A program made the translations under genes and the position numbers. Shown here one piece after another: positions 22,641 through 34,700 of a stretch of DNA of 64,000 nucleotides (its first letter is position 1; each line of letters opens with the position of its first letter). Origin of the DNA: Lumnitzera littorea. Lineage: Eukaryota; Streptophyta; Magnoliopsida; Myrtales; Combretaceae. Location of the stretch: the NCBI GenBank assembly GCA_024138015.1, contig JAMXBB010000011.1, positions 46,013,048 to 46,077,047 on the forward strand, written 5' to 3'. The notes under the pieces are model-generated. The model made no database searches, was not told the DNA's origin, and saw nothing but the letters and a program-made list of their open reading frames with translations.

Positions 22641-23385
22641 TAGTTATTAAAATCGTGATTTTATTTATGTGATTTTACGAGTTTACGATTTTAGATAACT
22701 CTTTCAAATTAACTCGGATGTAAAATCTTTTTTTTTTTATAAAAATTTACATTTTTAACCAAGTTTATATATAAACTAAGTAGAAATTTATATTTTTAAT
22801 CAAGTTTACCGATTCTATATATCTAAGTTGAATGAATTTAAAAATTAAAGAAAAAAAATATAATTAGCATTTTACAAACCATCAACTTTTAAGGCATTAT
22901 AATATCTGTTCTGTTCTGTTCTATTCTATTCCAATTTTTTACCTCTTTCTTTTCCTCCCAATTTCTTATTTTATGCTCATAACTTTTGTTTAAGTTTCAA
23001 CTCTAATAACAAAGTTTATAAGGAAAATTGTATACTTTATTTTATACCATCATTAACTTAAAATGAGTTAAAATGTTTGGTTTTCTTTAATTTATAGATT
23101 TTTTGTTAAAAAAAAAGGGAAAAAGTTTAATTTTAGCTTTATTTGTCACTCTTCTATGCATGTTAAATTATATATTAAGAGTTTTTATAAAAAACAAAAA
23201 ATCCTTAATTTCTTCATTTTTTTATTTACATCACGTACTTCAAAATTTGAATAACTATTATAAGTATATTCATAAGTTTTTAAAGCTATTTTAAATATAT
23301 TATAAAAACTTACATTTATACGTTTCGATTTTATAAACTTTCTAACGATTCTAGATAGAATCGTGAGTTTGACAATTTTAACTGC
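22641..23385. mobile_element. possible MITE bounded by inverted repeats
   Basis: The left end TAGTTATTAAAATCGTG pairs with the reverse complement of the right end, TAGCAGTTAAAATTGTC. Both ends are followed inward by runs of ATTTTACGATTTTA-type or CGATTCTATCTAGAATCG-type sequence. Length about 745 bp, no transposase. A convincing target duplication was not found, so this is tentative. Confidence 0.4.
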
Positions 23386-24261
23386 TACACATATACACAT
23401 GGAATATATTAAACACATTAAACCTAAAAGATATCAAATTTTGATAGTTATATCAATTAAGAAAGAAATTCTAATTTAATAATATAGATATATCCTGTAT
23501 ATTTTGGAAAATGTCCAATTGCTTCATGAACTTTAAAACATCTTTAGCCCCGTCAGGTGGTTGGCGTGTATACCAAGAGTTAAAATGGACTTCAAAACGG
23601 GGGTCCTTAAACATTGGAGGTATGTCCATGTAATTTTGGAAGTCTTTATAAAGCGATTTATAATTTTGAAGTACCAGGTCTTCTGTCTTTCTCTCTTTCT
23701 TCTTTTCATTTAAATCTTAAAAGTAAGCTCCACATATAGTATAAAATAATCTTCAGAAATTGTTTTTAAATCATTTAGATAAAGTACAAAAGACTCTTAA
23801 AAGTTAAAATTTCTTAAAACTAAATGTGGTATCCGAAGATCCCAGATGGGATGCTTCTTATCTATTCAATTATTATTATATTCAGCTTGTTCATACTTCT
23901 AGCTTTTTGTATTTATTTTCAGTGAAATGCTTGGTTTCAAAATGTTATAGGAGTAAAATCAGTAATGTGAAATAGTATTATATGTTTATTTATCCCTGTA
24001 AGCATATTATTGACAGTGTCTTTACCATGATACCATTCTTTTGGCCTTGTTTGTTTAATGGCAAATATATTCGTGGTTTTCATATCTCTATGGTAGGGAC
24101 ATAAACATTCCAAAAGTATAATTCCCACCGACTACGCAAACGGCCCTGTCATGCACAATTTGACCATGTTAATTTTTCACTACATCCGGTATCCCCGCGC
24201 AGGACTTTCATCGCATGTGGTGTGAGGATGCAATTGGGCAGGCATCTGGCCCACTAAGCAC
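23386..24261. other. unrecognised DNA
   Basis: Mixed composition with a GC-richer stretch at about 24125-24255. No ORF or repeat that I can name. Confidence 0.4.
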
Positions 24262-24693
24262 CTTAAAAACCTAATAAAAATCCTATAAGATTTAAAGTTA
24301 GATTTTAAGGTATGATTTAAAAATTTATAGGATTTTGTATCAATTTTTAAGATTAAAAAAACGCAAAAAAAAAAACTCGATTTGATTAAAAAAAGTATAT
24401 ATTAATAAAAATATTTATTCTTAACTTATATTATATATATTTTATAGAAGTTTTACATTATATAATATATTTAATTCTTAATTTTTATTATTGTGTAAGT
24501 TAGTTAATATAATATTAATGCTATTTAACTTCTTCTCTTCTCTTTTATTCTTTATTTAATTCCATATAAACCCTATGAAAAATTGCTCTTATAAAACCTT
24601 TTGAATCCTATAAAAATCCGCTCTCATAACCCTATAGGGTCTGGTTTTGAGAATAGAGAGTAAAATCACATAAAGTTTTTATAGGGTTTTAAG
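24262..24693. repeat. inverted-repeat structure (~430 bp)
   Basis: CTTAAAAACCTAATAAAAAT at the left corresponds to the reverse complement of TTTTTATAGGGTTTTAAG at 24676-24693. Several further copies of ATCCTATA/TATAGGAT-like words lie between. Flanking 8-mers do not match. Could be a MITE-like palindrome or simple repeat decay. Confidence 0.35.
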
Positions 24694-25217
24694 AGACATT
24701 AAACCTCATAGGGGTAGGTTCGAGTTTCATAAAACTCATTCTGAAACCACTTTGGTTACATCCCTAAGGTGGTGCTATCGCACAAATATCACCGTTCACT
24801 TGATCATCCAAAGCCTCCGGAGAAAGGCTTTAATGATGTTAATATACTAATAAATTTCTAATACATGAAAATGTGAATAATAATTTTCTAAAAACTATAC
24901 ACCATTTACCAGTACTTGCACAGATAATTCATCATAACATGTAACGTTTAGTACAATTGAATCTTTTTTTGTCTCCAAATTCGCATTATACCTAAAAGAA
25001 GTGTGAAACACCTTACCTTCTAAGTGTTTACCTAAAATTTTTTCTTAATTTTTGGTATTTGAAGACAATTTGTTACTTTTATCGCTAAGTTAGGGATAAG
25101 GTAGAACTTGTAATTTACCTACCATTCAACAACATGATATACTTGTTTCCAAATCTCTTCTTATTCGATATAACAAACCGCAGTGGAAATCTTTTCAGCA
25201 GCAAGTCATACTTGAAA
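24694..25217. other. unrecognised DNA left of element B
   Basis: No coding or repeat ends seen, apart from a short ATAACAAACC word at 25161 that recurs at 25219, next to the LTR B boundary. Confidence 0.4.
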
Positions 25218-25222
25218 TATAA

Positions 25223-26118
25223 CAAACCATAGGAGCTTAGTTATCACTAGGACTTACCATAGCAAATTTGAACTAATGAAACCTTTGAAATATCGAAGAA
25301 ACTTAGAGTGAGTACGTTAATGAACCAACTAGAGTAGCTGATGTGAAGTTGCTTATAAGATATGACCTACTTATGAACATAACATGACTTGACACTTTAC
25401 TTGATATGATGCATAAGTTAATGCCAAGGTTCACCAGCCATTAATCTTGAGCTACTCGACAAGATTAGATAAGAGTATATGAAAATAAACTTAAAGTGGG
25501 TAGTCTCACAAAAACCGTATATTTAATGTATATTCTATAAGGTAAGATGACAAGGAGAAGGGATTATTTATAGTAAGTCTCTAGGGTAATAATACAAATA
25601 AATGAATTACAAAAAGGCATATACACTACATACGAAAAAGGGCAAAAAGGACAAACGACAAAAGGGGAGAAACAGTTCATTATTAGATGAAATGGACAAG
25701 TGGTAACGCAATGTTGGTTTTGTACAAAAATTCTCTAATCACAGTAGGCGAGAGGAATTAAGATGTTGCAGCAATAAAGAGGCTGAGACGATAAGGAATG
25801 CCATGAGAGTTAGAACGAGGCCGAGAGAGAAGTACTTAGCTAGCAGGAGGCTAGCTTTCGTTACTTGGCAAGAACTCTCAATAGCTGAAGATCAGATCAC
25901 TCAGCATAGAGCCTTTGGCCAAAGAATAGTTAGCATCAACACAAGAGAGAGAACATAGCATGGTATAACAACCTAGAGCTCTTAAGGAATTAAGTCATCC
26001 ACCTTCTATGTATTGTTTCTCATCATCAGCAAGTTGGCGAGAGAGAATTCTTCAAGTGAGAGACTAGAGGTCTTTAGGGCATGTGGGAGTAACTAGGCCA
26101 ATGGTTGGTAACTCATCA
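25223..26118 (-). repeat. LTR B, left copy (3' LTR)
   Basis: Ends ...GGTTGGTAACTCATCA on the plus strand. On the minus strand it starts TGATGAGTTACC and carries a TATAAATAA box near 25570. Uninterrupted, so it shows the empty target site of the solo LTR present in the right copy (GTTGG at 26104-26108). Confidence 0.75.
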
Positions 26119-26139
26119 ACTCCTTAAGGTTGTTAGAGA

Positions 26140-29100
26140 TTTTCCCTCAAATCATGATCTTCATCATCATTTAGCATATAGGGAGCCAAGTTGGCGATGT
26201 TGATTGTAGTCGACATGCTATACCCCTCGGGCAACTCAACCTCATTGGCATTGTCGTTAATACGCGTAAGGATCTTATAAAGTCCATCCGCTCTGGGAAA
26301 TAGTTTGTTCGTCCTCTTGCCAAAGTAGCATTCTTTATGAAGATGGATCTAAATAAGGTCTCCAGAGGTATAAATGACCCATCTCCTTCCTTAGCTTCCT
26401 TGTTCCTTCTGTAAGGCCATAATCTTGGTTAGTTGGTTTGCAACTCTCTAATGTAACTTTTGGAATTCCTCGGCTCGTTGTAAGCCAAGTTGGCTTTCCC
26501 CTTGTGTAGTCAGACTAATAATTAAATCCAAGGGTAAGTTCAAGTTAAGTCCATAAACGACCTCAAATAGAGATTTTCCTATTGAGCTATAAGTCAAGCG
26601 GTAGTAGGAAAACTCTATGATAGGTAAGCATAAATCCTAGTCATGCAAATTCTTCCCAACAGCAGCTCACAGGAGGTTGCCGACTGTCTTATGTATAACT
26701 TTGGTTTAGCCGTTTATCTGGAAGTGGCAAGAAGTATTGAACATGAGTTTAGTGCTGAGCTTCCTCTATAGGGTCCTCCAAAAGAAGTTTGTGAACTTTG
26801 AGTCATGGTCAGACACAATACTTTTTGGTACTCTATGCAAGCACACATTTCCTACAAAAAGAGGTTAGCGATGAATAAAGCATCATTAGTTCTGTGGCAA
26901 TAAAGGAAGTGGCTTATCTTGTTGAACCAATCGACTTCCACCATGATTGAGTCATGTCTTCTTAACATTCGGGGAAGGCTGAGCATGAAATCCATGCTTA
27001 GGTTGGTTTACGACGGCTCTGGTATAGGTAAGGGTATGTACTCTCTATACGACTCTCTCTTTCCCTTTCCATGTTTACATACAGTTAGGGTAATAGAAAT
27101 GTTCTTTCAATATCATAACCGTCCTCTTTTCCCCAAAATGGTTGGCCAAACCCCTAACATGAGCTTCTCGAATGAGTAGTTCTCTTACGGAACTACTCGA
27201 CATACAGACCTGTTTACCCTTCATCAGGATCCCTTGATTCAAGTAAAATCCATTCGCAGCTCCTCCAACATTGCACTTGGCTACTAGGGGCCCAAAATGC
27301 GGATCATGCTCGTACTGATCAGGCAAAGTGCTAAATCCAAATACCTTGGCTTGCAATGTTATGATGAAGGTATGATGATAAGAAAGAGCATTGGCCATGG
27401 TGTTTGTGCTCCCCTTTTTATACCTAATGACATAGCAAAAGGTCTCCAAGAATTCAACCCACTCAGCATGATGCTAGGAAAATTTTTGTTGTCTTTAGAG
27501 GTGCTTGAGAGACTTATGATTGGAGTAGATGATGAATTCTCTCGGTAAGAGGTAATGCTACCAGTTTCGTAGTGTTTGGACAAGGGCATAGAACTCTTTG
27601 TCATAGGCCAAGTAATTTAGGGTAGCGCATCTGAGTTTCTCACTAAAGTAGGCAATTGGTTAGTGCTCCTGCATAAGGACTACACTAATGCTAACCTTAG
27701 ATACGATACATTCGACCTTAAAAACCTTCTCGAAATCTAGTAGGACGAGTTTTGGGGTAGACATCAATTTAGATTTTACATCTTCAAAACTCTTTTGAGC
27801 TTTCTTCGACCACCTAAACTCAGAATTCTTCCTGTTCAGTTCAATTAAGGGCACTGTTATGGAACTGAAGTTCCGAATGAATCTTCGGTAGAACGAAGTT
27901 AGACCATGGAAGCTCCTAACTTTAGCAGCATTAGTTAGTGTAGACCACTCGAGAATAGCTTTGACTTTCTCGTCATCCACTCAAACTCCTTCCTCCGAAA
28001 CAACATACCTGAGGAATATAACCTTGCTTTGGCAGAATACGTATTTCTTTATATTGTCAAATAATCTCTCAGTATAGAGGATGTTAAATACTGATCTTAA
28101 ATGCTCCACATGGGTGATGAGGTCGGTACTATAGACTAAAATATCATTAAAATAAACCACAACACATTTGCTAATCAAGGCCCTTAGTACATGATTCATG
28201 AGCTGCATAAAAGTACTCGGCGCATTCATCAAACTAAATGGCATCACCAACCATTCAAATAGACCATCTCTTATTTTAAAGGTCGTCTTCCATTCATCTC
28301 CAAGTTTCATTCATATTTGGTGATAGCCACTCTTCAGATCAATCTTTGAAAAGATGCAGGCACCATGCAACTTGTCGAGCATATCATCCAACAGTAGGAT
28401 CGGATATTGGTACTTAATAGTAATTTTGTTGATGGCATGGTTGTCAATGCACATTCTCTATGACCCATCTTTCATTGGTACTAGCACAGCTGGTACAATA
28501 CAAGGGCTCATACTCTCGGGCGTATGCGCGATCCACCAATTCATCCACTTGTTTCTTCAACTCGATTGCCTGGTCAAGATTGAGTCTATAAGCAGGTTGG
28601 TTCGGTAGGGTTGCTCTAAGCTAAAGATCAATGCAATGCTCAATGCCTAATGCCTCTTAAGGGTGGTAAATTTTTTAGCATCTTAATGAGAAATAGGTCG
28701 ACATACTCTTCCAGTAGAGTTCTCATTTCGGCAGGTAAGTTCTCGGCTTCTCTTAACTTTAAGTGTTTTCTTGCTAACAGAAGCATACATACTTCCTCTT
28801 CTATTTCTTGGTAGAATTAAGCATGGGAAATCACCAGGGATTTTCACTGCATAGATTGGGCAATCTTCTCTTAGGACTCTTGTACTTGCTTAGGGCTCAT
28901 AGGAGTTAAAATAACTCTCCTTCCGTCTTTTTAGAACATGTAAGTATTCTTATACCCATTGTGTAGTACCCTCAAGTCAAACAACTAAGGTCGACCGAGT
29001 AAAACGTATAAAGTACACATGAGTAGGACATCACACAATACCTCGTCCTTGTACCTTTTGCCAATGGTGATTGGTCTTTGCTCAATTACGGGTAAACCTC

Positions 29101-29240
29101 TTTTCTTAGTTAGCTAATAAATCTTATACGGCTTAGGGTGTAGAAGGGTCGGCAACTGCATGGCCTTTATTACACCTTGTACTATAACATTGGTACAGCT
29201 TCCTCTATCAACGATCAGGGCGCATAGTTTGCCATTCACT
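26140..29240 (-). pseudogene. element B pol: protease, RT, RNase H, integrase
   Basis: Reading leftward on the minus strand: protease about 29230-29050 (LIVDRGSCTNV, active-site Gly changed to Arg); RT about 28640-27700, with [20 protein letters not shown] and catalytic box YFND (28154-28143) in place of YFDD; RNase H about 27700-27330; integrase zinc region at 27200-27080 (REAHVRGLANHFG); integrase core and C-terminus about 26960-26150, ending in a gypsy-type tail (NDNANEVELPEGY). Stops and frameshifts throughout. The visible catalytic change and stops mean no active enzyme. Confidence 0.85.
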
Positions 29241-29439
29241 TGAAAGTTCATATGGAAGAGATCCTCCCTTTGTACATTCTCGTTGGTAACAAAAGTGTTG
29301 AGAGATTAATGCACAACAAAATAGTATTTGGCTCCTACTTTAAGAGGTGTGAGGGCATTAGGGTCTTCATTAAACTCCTCCAATGTTAAGCTAACTTCAA
29401 CCTCCCTTTCTCTTTCACTAGCACTTGCTACTTTAAACT

Positions 29440-30660
29440 GAGGCTTATCTCCCTTGATTGTCATGATATGCCGATTCAAACATTGATTAGCCACGAGCCC
29501 ATAGCCGAGACATTTGAAACACTTGATGTCTTAGGTCTTTCTTTTAGAGCTATGACCTTAGTCTCTTCGAACCTATGGTTCTTTGGCTTGACCATTACTT
29601 CAGCCTTCTTTTAGCCAGCTCGTCACTATTCCTTGGCAATCTACCTTGGAATTATTCAGTGCACAGCCATAGTTTGATTGGCTTAGCATGCTACTTTGGC
29701 TCGGTAATCCTTGTCAGTTAGGCTAGCTCCGTCTTTACCGCTTAACCCTCTGCACCACTTGGATGGTTTCATCTAAACTTCCCAGCCTTTGTAATTACAT
29801 AATATGACCAATTTCAATTCTCAATCCAAAAATGAACCTTGCTATAGTTCGCATCTCGGCTTCATCGACATCACATTAGATTATGAGTAACTGAAACTCT
29901 TGAATATAGTCATCTACCGACCAGTTACCCTATCTCAAGTCTTGTAAACGTTAGAAAGTGTCTTACTCATAGTGTTCGGGAACAAACCTACTTCTCAAAA
30001 CTCTCTTCATCTCATTCCATGTTCGAATTTCATGTCGGGCCCTTAGGTAAACATTTTGAAGCTTCTTCCATCACATTGCTGCATATCTAAAAAATTACAA
30101 TGCAACTACTTAAATACAAACAACATCTTCATAATCGTAAAAGTCAAATATCTTTTCTATTTTCTCCTCTCAATCTAGGTAGTCATCAGCATTATTAGAC
30201 CCGTTAAAGCTCGGAATCTGTACCTGGAGGTGTTCGGCTCCTTTAGACACTCTAAACTTATGTTTGTCAATTCCAACATATTGCTCCTCTTCTTCTTCAT
30301 ACTTTTCCACTTCGTTCAATTCCAACCTTCTTTTAGCAACTTTATCGACATGGTAGGGTAGTGCTTGGTTTACAAGAAAGGCTTCTAGTGCTCATTCATT
30401 CATCTGCCTTCTTGGCCTATCCTTTGTTTCTCAGCCTTATTTAGTGACAATCTTATCTTGTGGCCTAGTCTTTAAGATTCTTTGTACCATAATAGCTAGA
30501 TTGGCCACAATAGCGATGAGGTCTTATATCTACTCATCAGTTATATGGGTTAATTGATGGGTCATATAACCATATCCTCGATGATGTGAATCGAGCTACT
30601 GGCCATTTGACTCACAACCGAGCCCGAGGATTGGAAGGCTTAGCTTGACGAATTCTTCTA
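29440..30660 (-). pseudogene. element B gag
   Basis: Minus-strand zinc-knuckle region at about 29520-29475 reads CFKCLGYGLVANQC, the CCHC pattern with the His replaced by Leu. Upstream (to the right) a gag-like frame with stops extends to about 30600. The N-terminal part is hard to follow because of stops and the LTR-like insertion next to it. Confidence 0.65.
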
Positions 30661-30866
30661 CTCCAGCCCACTCCTGCTGATGCTAAGTACTTCCTTACCG
30701 AGTCACTCTTTAAGCCGTGCCGAATGACTACCAATCTCTCGTAGATAGAATGCTAAGAAATGGATGGTCGAGAAGACATCCAATCCTCCCTCTTGCTTGA
30801 CCACTTACTTGGCATCACCCGTACTGCCATGCAAAGAGAGAGATCTCGGACTACATAAGCCGTCCT

Positions 30867-31477
30867 TGTTCGAACATGCCAACTGGCCATACTGCTTTGT
30901 CCACATCTTCTAACTACCTCACCAATACAACATCCCCACATGTATAGGACTACGTGTAAAATCCGCCTCATTAATTATTACTTTTGTGAATATTCATCTT
31001 TACCTTTTTGTATTATTGTACATTACTACTTTGGGGTAACACTCATTTTGTCTTTTCCCCTTTTAGGCAAGTTTCCCTAAATTCTTGGGTATAAATACCC
31101 TTTGTATTTGTAAGCCGCAAATAAACGGATTTACATTTAATACACTTGAGCATTTTTCCTTCCTCATGTAAGCACTCTACCATTTTACACTTAGCATCAC
31201 TCTTATTCTTTCCCTTAAGCAAGGTTAGGTGCCGAGTAACCTTACTGGATCAATTCGTACGTCATATCGAATTGTGCCGTGAGTCTTCAAAAGTTCCATT
31301 GGTGTTCATATCCTTTGGAGCTGTTCATGGGTTTTGCTTAGCTTTCATTCGTTACTGTTCTTTTCATGTATTTTCCTCATTATCTCTTTCGAGCTTTTTG
31401 CAAGATTGGACCTATCTAGCAATCAGCTTTATCAATTCTTGGTCACAGTTCGCAACACTTAAGCACTACTCTCATCA
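30867..31477 (+). repeat. candidate solo LTR (gypsy-1-like) in element B leader
   Basis: Opposite orientation to element B. It begins TGTTCGAAC, has a TATAAATA box at 31090-31097, and ends ...CTCTCATCA. Blocks are shared with the gypsy-1 5' LTR (GTACGTCATATC, CATTGGTG, TTGCAAGATTGGACC versus TTGCGGCTTGGACC). Flanks GTCCT (30862-30866) and ATCCT (31477-31481) match at 4 of 5, and only if one end base is shared. The 112-codon frame at 31146-31484 runs through it and is not supported as a gene. Confidence 0.4.
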
Positions 31478-31686
31478 TCCTTAATTTCTCCTTGAACGCT
31501 AGGAGTTAATATTCTCACAAAGAATAAGCTTCAAGATATACTCTTTATGCAAAAAATTACCATACAGAGAAAATACCAATCTAATAATGAACTATGAACT
31601 TGCTTTGTTCTTTTAGATGAAAACAGAGTATACCAGACAACAAACCAAAAGGAGCTATTGCACATGGCTCGTGATTACAATCTTAA

Positions 31687-31698
31687 GCTTTGATACTA
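31687..31698 (-). promoter_or_regulatory. primer-binding site of element B
   Basis: Minus strand TAGTATCAAAGC, two transitions from TGGTATCAGAGC, about 5-10 bases from the LTR edge. Confidence 0.7.
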
Positions 31699-31708
31699 AG
31701 AAGTTATA

Positions 31709-34700
31709 TGATATGCTTAGGAGCTCAGTTATTGCTAAGACTTACCGAAGTAGATTTAAACTAGTGGGGCCTTTGAAATATTGAAGAAACTTATAGTAAG
31801 TAGGTCGATGAACTAACTAGAGTAGCTGATGTAAAGCTACTCGAAGGATATAACCCACCTACGAGTACAACACGACTTGACACTTTACTTGATATAACGT
31901 ACAAGTTAAAACCAAGATTTACTTGCTACTAATCTTGAGCTACTCAGCAAGATTAGATAAGAGTATATGAAAATGAACTTGGAGTAGGTAATCTCACAAG
32001 AACTGTATATTCAATGTCTATTCTATGAGGTAAGATGATTTTGGCTTACAAAGAGAAGGGACTATTTATAGTAAGTTCCTAGGGCAACAATACAAATAAA
32101 GAAATTACAAAATGGTGTACATAAAAAAGGGATTCCTAGTACATACGAAAAAGGGAAAAAAGGACAAACGACAAAAGGGGGAAAATAGTATTATGTCAGA
32201 TGAAATGGACAAGTGGTAGCACAATATTGGTTCAGTACAAAGATTCTCTGATCACAACAAGCAAGAGAAATCAAGATATTACGACAATAAAGATGCTGAG
32301 ACAAGAAGGAATGCCATAAGAGTTGGAAGGAAGCTGGGAGAGAAGCACTTGGCCAATAGGAGGCTAGCTCTTGTTACTCATCAAGAACTCTTAACAGCTG
32401 AAGGTTAGATTACTCAGCATAGAGCCCTCGACCAAAGAATAGTTAGCATTGGCACAAGAGAGAGAATAGAGCATAGTATAACAACCTAAAGCTCTTGGGG
32501 AATTCAGCCATCTACCTTCTATGTATTGTCTCTCGTCATTGATAGGTTGTCAAGAGAGTATTCTTCGAGTGAGGGATTAGAGGCCTCTGAGGCGTGCATG
32601 AGTAAATGGGTTAGTGGTTGGTGTAAACCCTACTTTTAGTAGGCCTAAGACTTGATTAGGAGTACCTCCCGAACGTTCCTAAAGATCAACTAAACCAAAA
32701 ACTTAAGTTTATATTTAGGAACAAATTAAATTTTTACAATTCAAAAGCCAATTGTCGATAAAACCCGAGCTTGAAGAACTGCGAGCTCTAAAGCTACTTA
32801 AAACCCTAAACCTTAAAACCATTAAGGAATTTTAACCTTAAATAATTAATCGATAATTTAATTTGAATAATTTCATTCAACTTTAGAAAATTTCACAATT
32901 CTACGAAAATCAAATCATAAATCACAAAACAATGTAAGATAAAAATCCTAAAACAATTTTCTATAAGGCTATGCCCTTATCTTCATGCATAAGCCTTACA
33001 TATAAATAAATAGACCAACCAATCACCTTAGATAACTTATCAATTGAGAGTTGGAATCATTTATCAATTGATAACTTATCAAAATCTAGTGATAAGACAA
33101 TTTCCTTATCACCTCTTCACTTATACTACATATGGACAAGTTTTCACAAGGAATCATGAGCTTAACTTTAATAAAGGTAACAAAACCACTCCATGACATA
33201 AAAAAGACTTCCCATGGTAGATCTAAAAAGGAGAGAAGAGGGGGCCATGCATTTGTCATTCACCCATCAATCACTTCCTCTTACATATCACTATTCACCC
33301 CTTAATGCTTACATCATCAAGAGTTACAATTGTTGACTTTTTGTAAGTTTTAAGACAATACTTTCAAGACATTTAAACACTCCTTCTCTCTTCATTCCAA
33401 CCGGCTGCACTCCTCCCCATTTCTCTCACTTTCAAATTCATTTTCACTTCATCTTTCTCTCTTTAGAAACAAACATAAAAAAGGGAAACAACTTTACCCC
33501 ACAAAATCCATTTTCTTCCATTTTGAAAGCTTCAACTCACAGCATTTTTTTCTTTGTTCATGTGCCATTTTCTTTCATCATTTAAGATCATCTAAGACCA
33601 TTAGAATCTTTCATAAACCCCTTTCCAAAAGACCAAAGGAGGAAGCAAAGTTAAAGGCTTAAGAGGAACCTTAGTGCACAACCACCAAAGTTTGCGTTAA
33701 GGACGAGTAAGTGATTCTTGTGATGTGTGGATTAATATTTATGTTAGAAGACTTGGATTTCTTGAAGATATGAGTAAGGTTTGAGTTGTTATAGCACAAA
33801 AATTCGTTTTAAGAAACAAACCCTAAAACCATTACATGAAGTTGAAATATGAGCATGTAAAGTTGGTGTTTTGTATGGACATTTGTTTAATGCTTTGAAT
33901 GGAAGATTTTAAGCTAAGGAAATCTTGAAATGAGAACTTTGATGAAGGGTAAGCATGCTGGACTTGAAGGTTCCATGATCATTTGAATGTTGATTTTGTT
34001 TCCATTTAGTTAAACATGCTCAAAACTAGACTTAAGTTAAGGAAAAATCCATCATATGAAATTTTATGAAGAAATCAACTTTGTATGGCATGAGCTATGA
34101 TATGGAGGTTTTATGAAGTATAAGATCTTTTATTTCTTTATGTGGAGCATGAGTTAAAGGATCATTTGATGGAAGGAAACTTAAGTTAAGATTTATACAC
34201 AAGTAGTTAAGTGCATAATCTATCACCTACACTTAAGGAAATGATGAAATAAGTTGAAAAACCAAGTAAGGACCCCTTAGGACCAACATGAACAGATCTG
34301 GAACATGGGTAAATGAGGCCTAAAAATATGATAAAAGTGAAAGAACAAAGTGAAAGGATTAACCAAAGCAAGTATGATTAGCATACAAAGCCTAAAACTC
34401 AAAACCGGGCCTAAAACTCTCAAAACAAGCTTAGAACTCTAAGATGGGCCTTCAACAAAAATCTGACCAGCAACTTAAAGAACCAAGAGAAGTTGTTTTG
34501 AAGCCCATAAGAAATCCACCTAAGGCCCCATAAGCCCACCAAAGTCATTAACTTTAGTTTGAACCAAAAACAAGCCCATTTGATAACTTAAGCCCACTAA
34601 AAGGCCCAAGAAGTGGTTGCTAGCCTTAGGAATATAAATCAAAGTTATAAATCTGATCTTAAGGAGTATTTTAAGCTTAGGATAAAATCTTAAGACCAAG

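Noticed and set aside
25155..25232. ATAACAAACC repeat as a clear LTR B boundary
   Set aside because: The word occurs twice 58 bases apart, so it blurs the boundary and does not define it.
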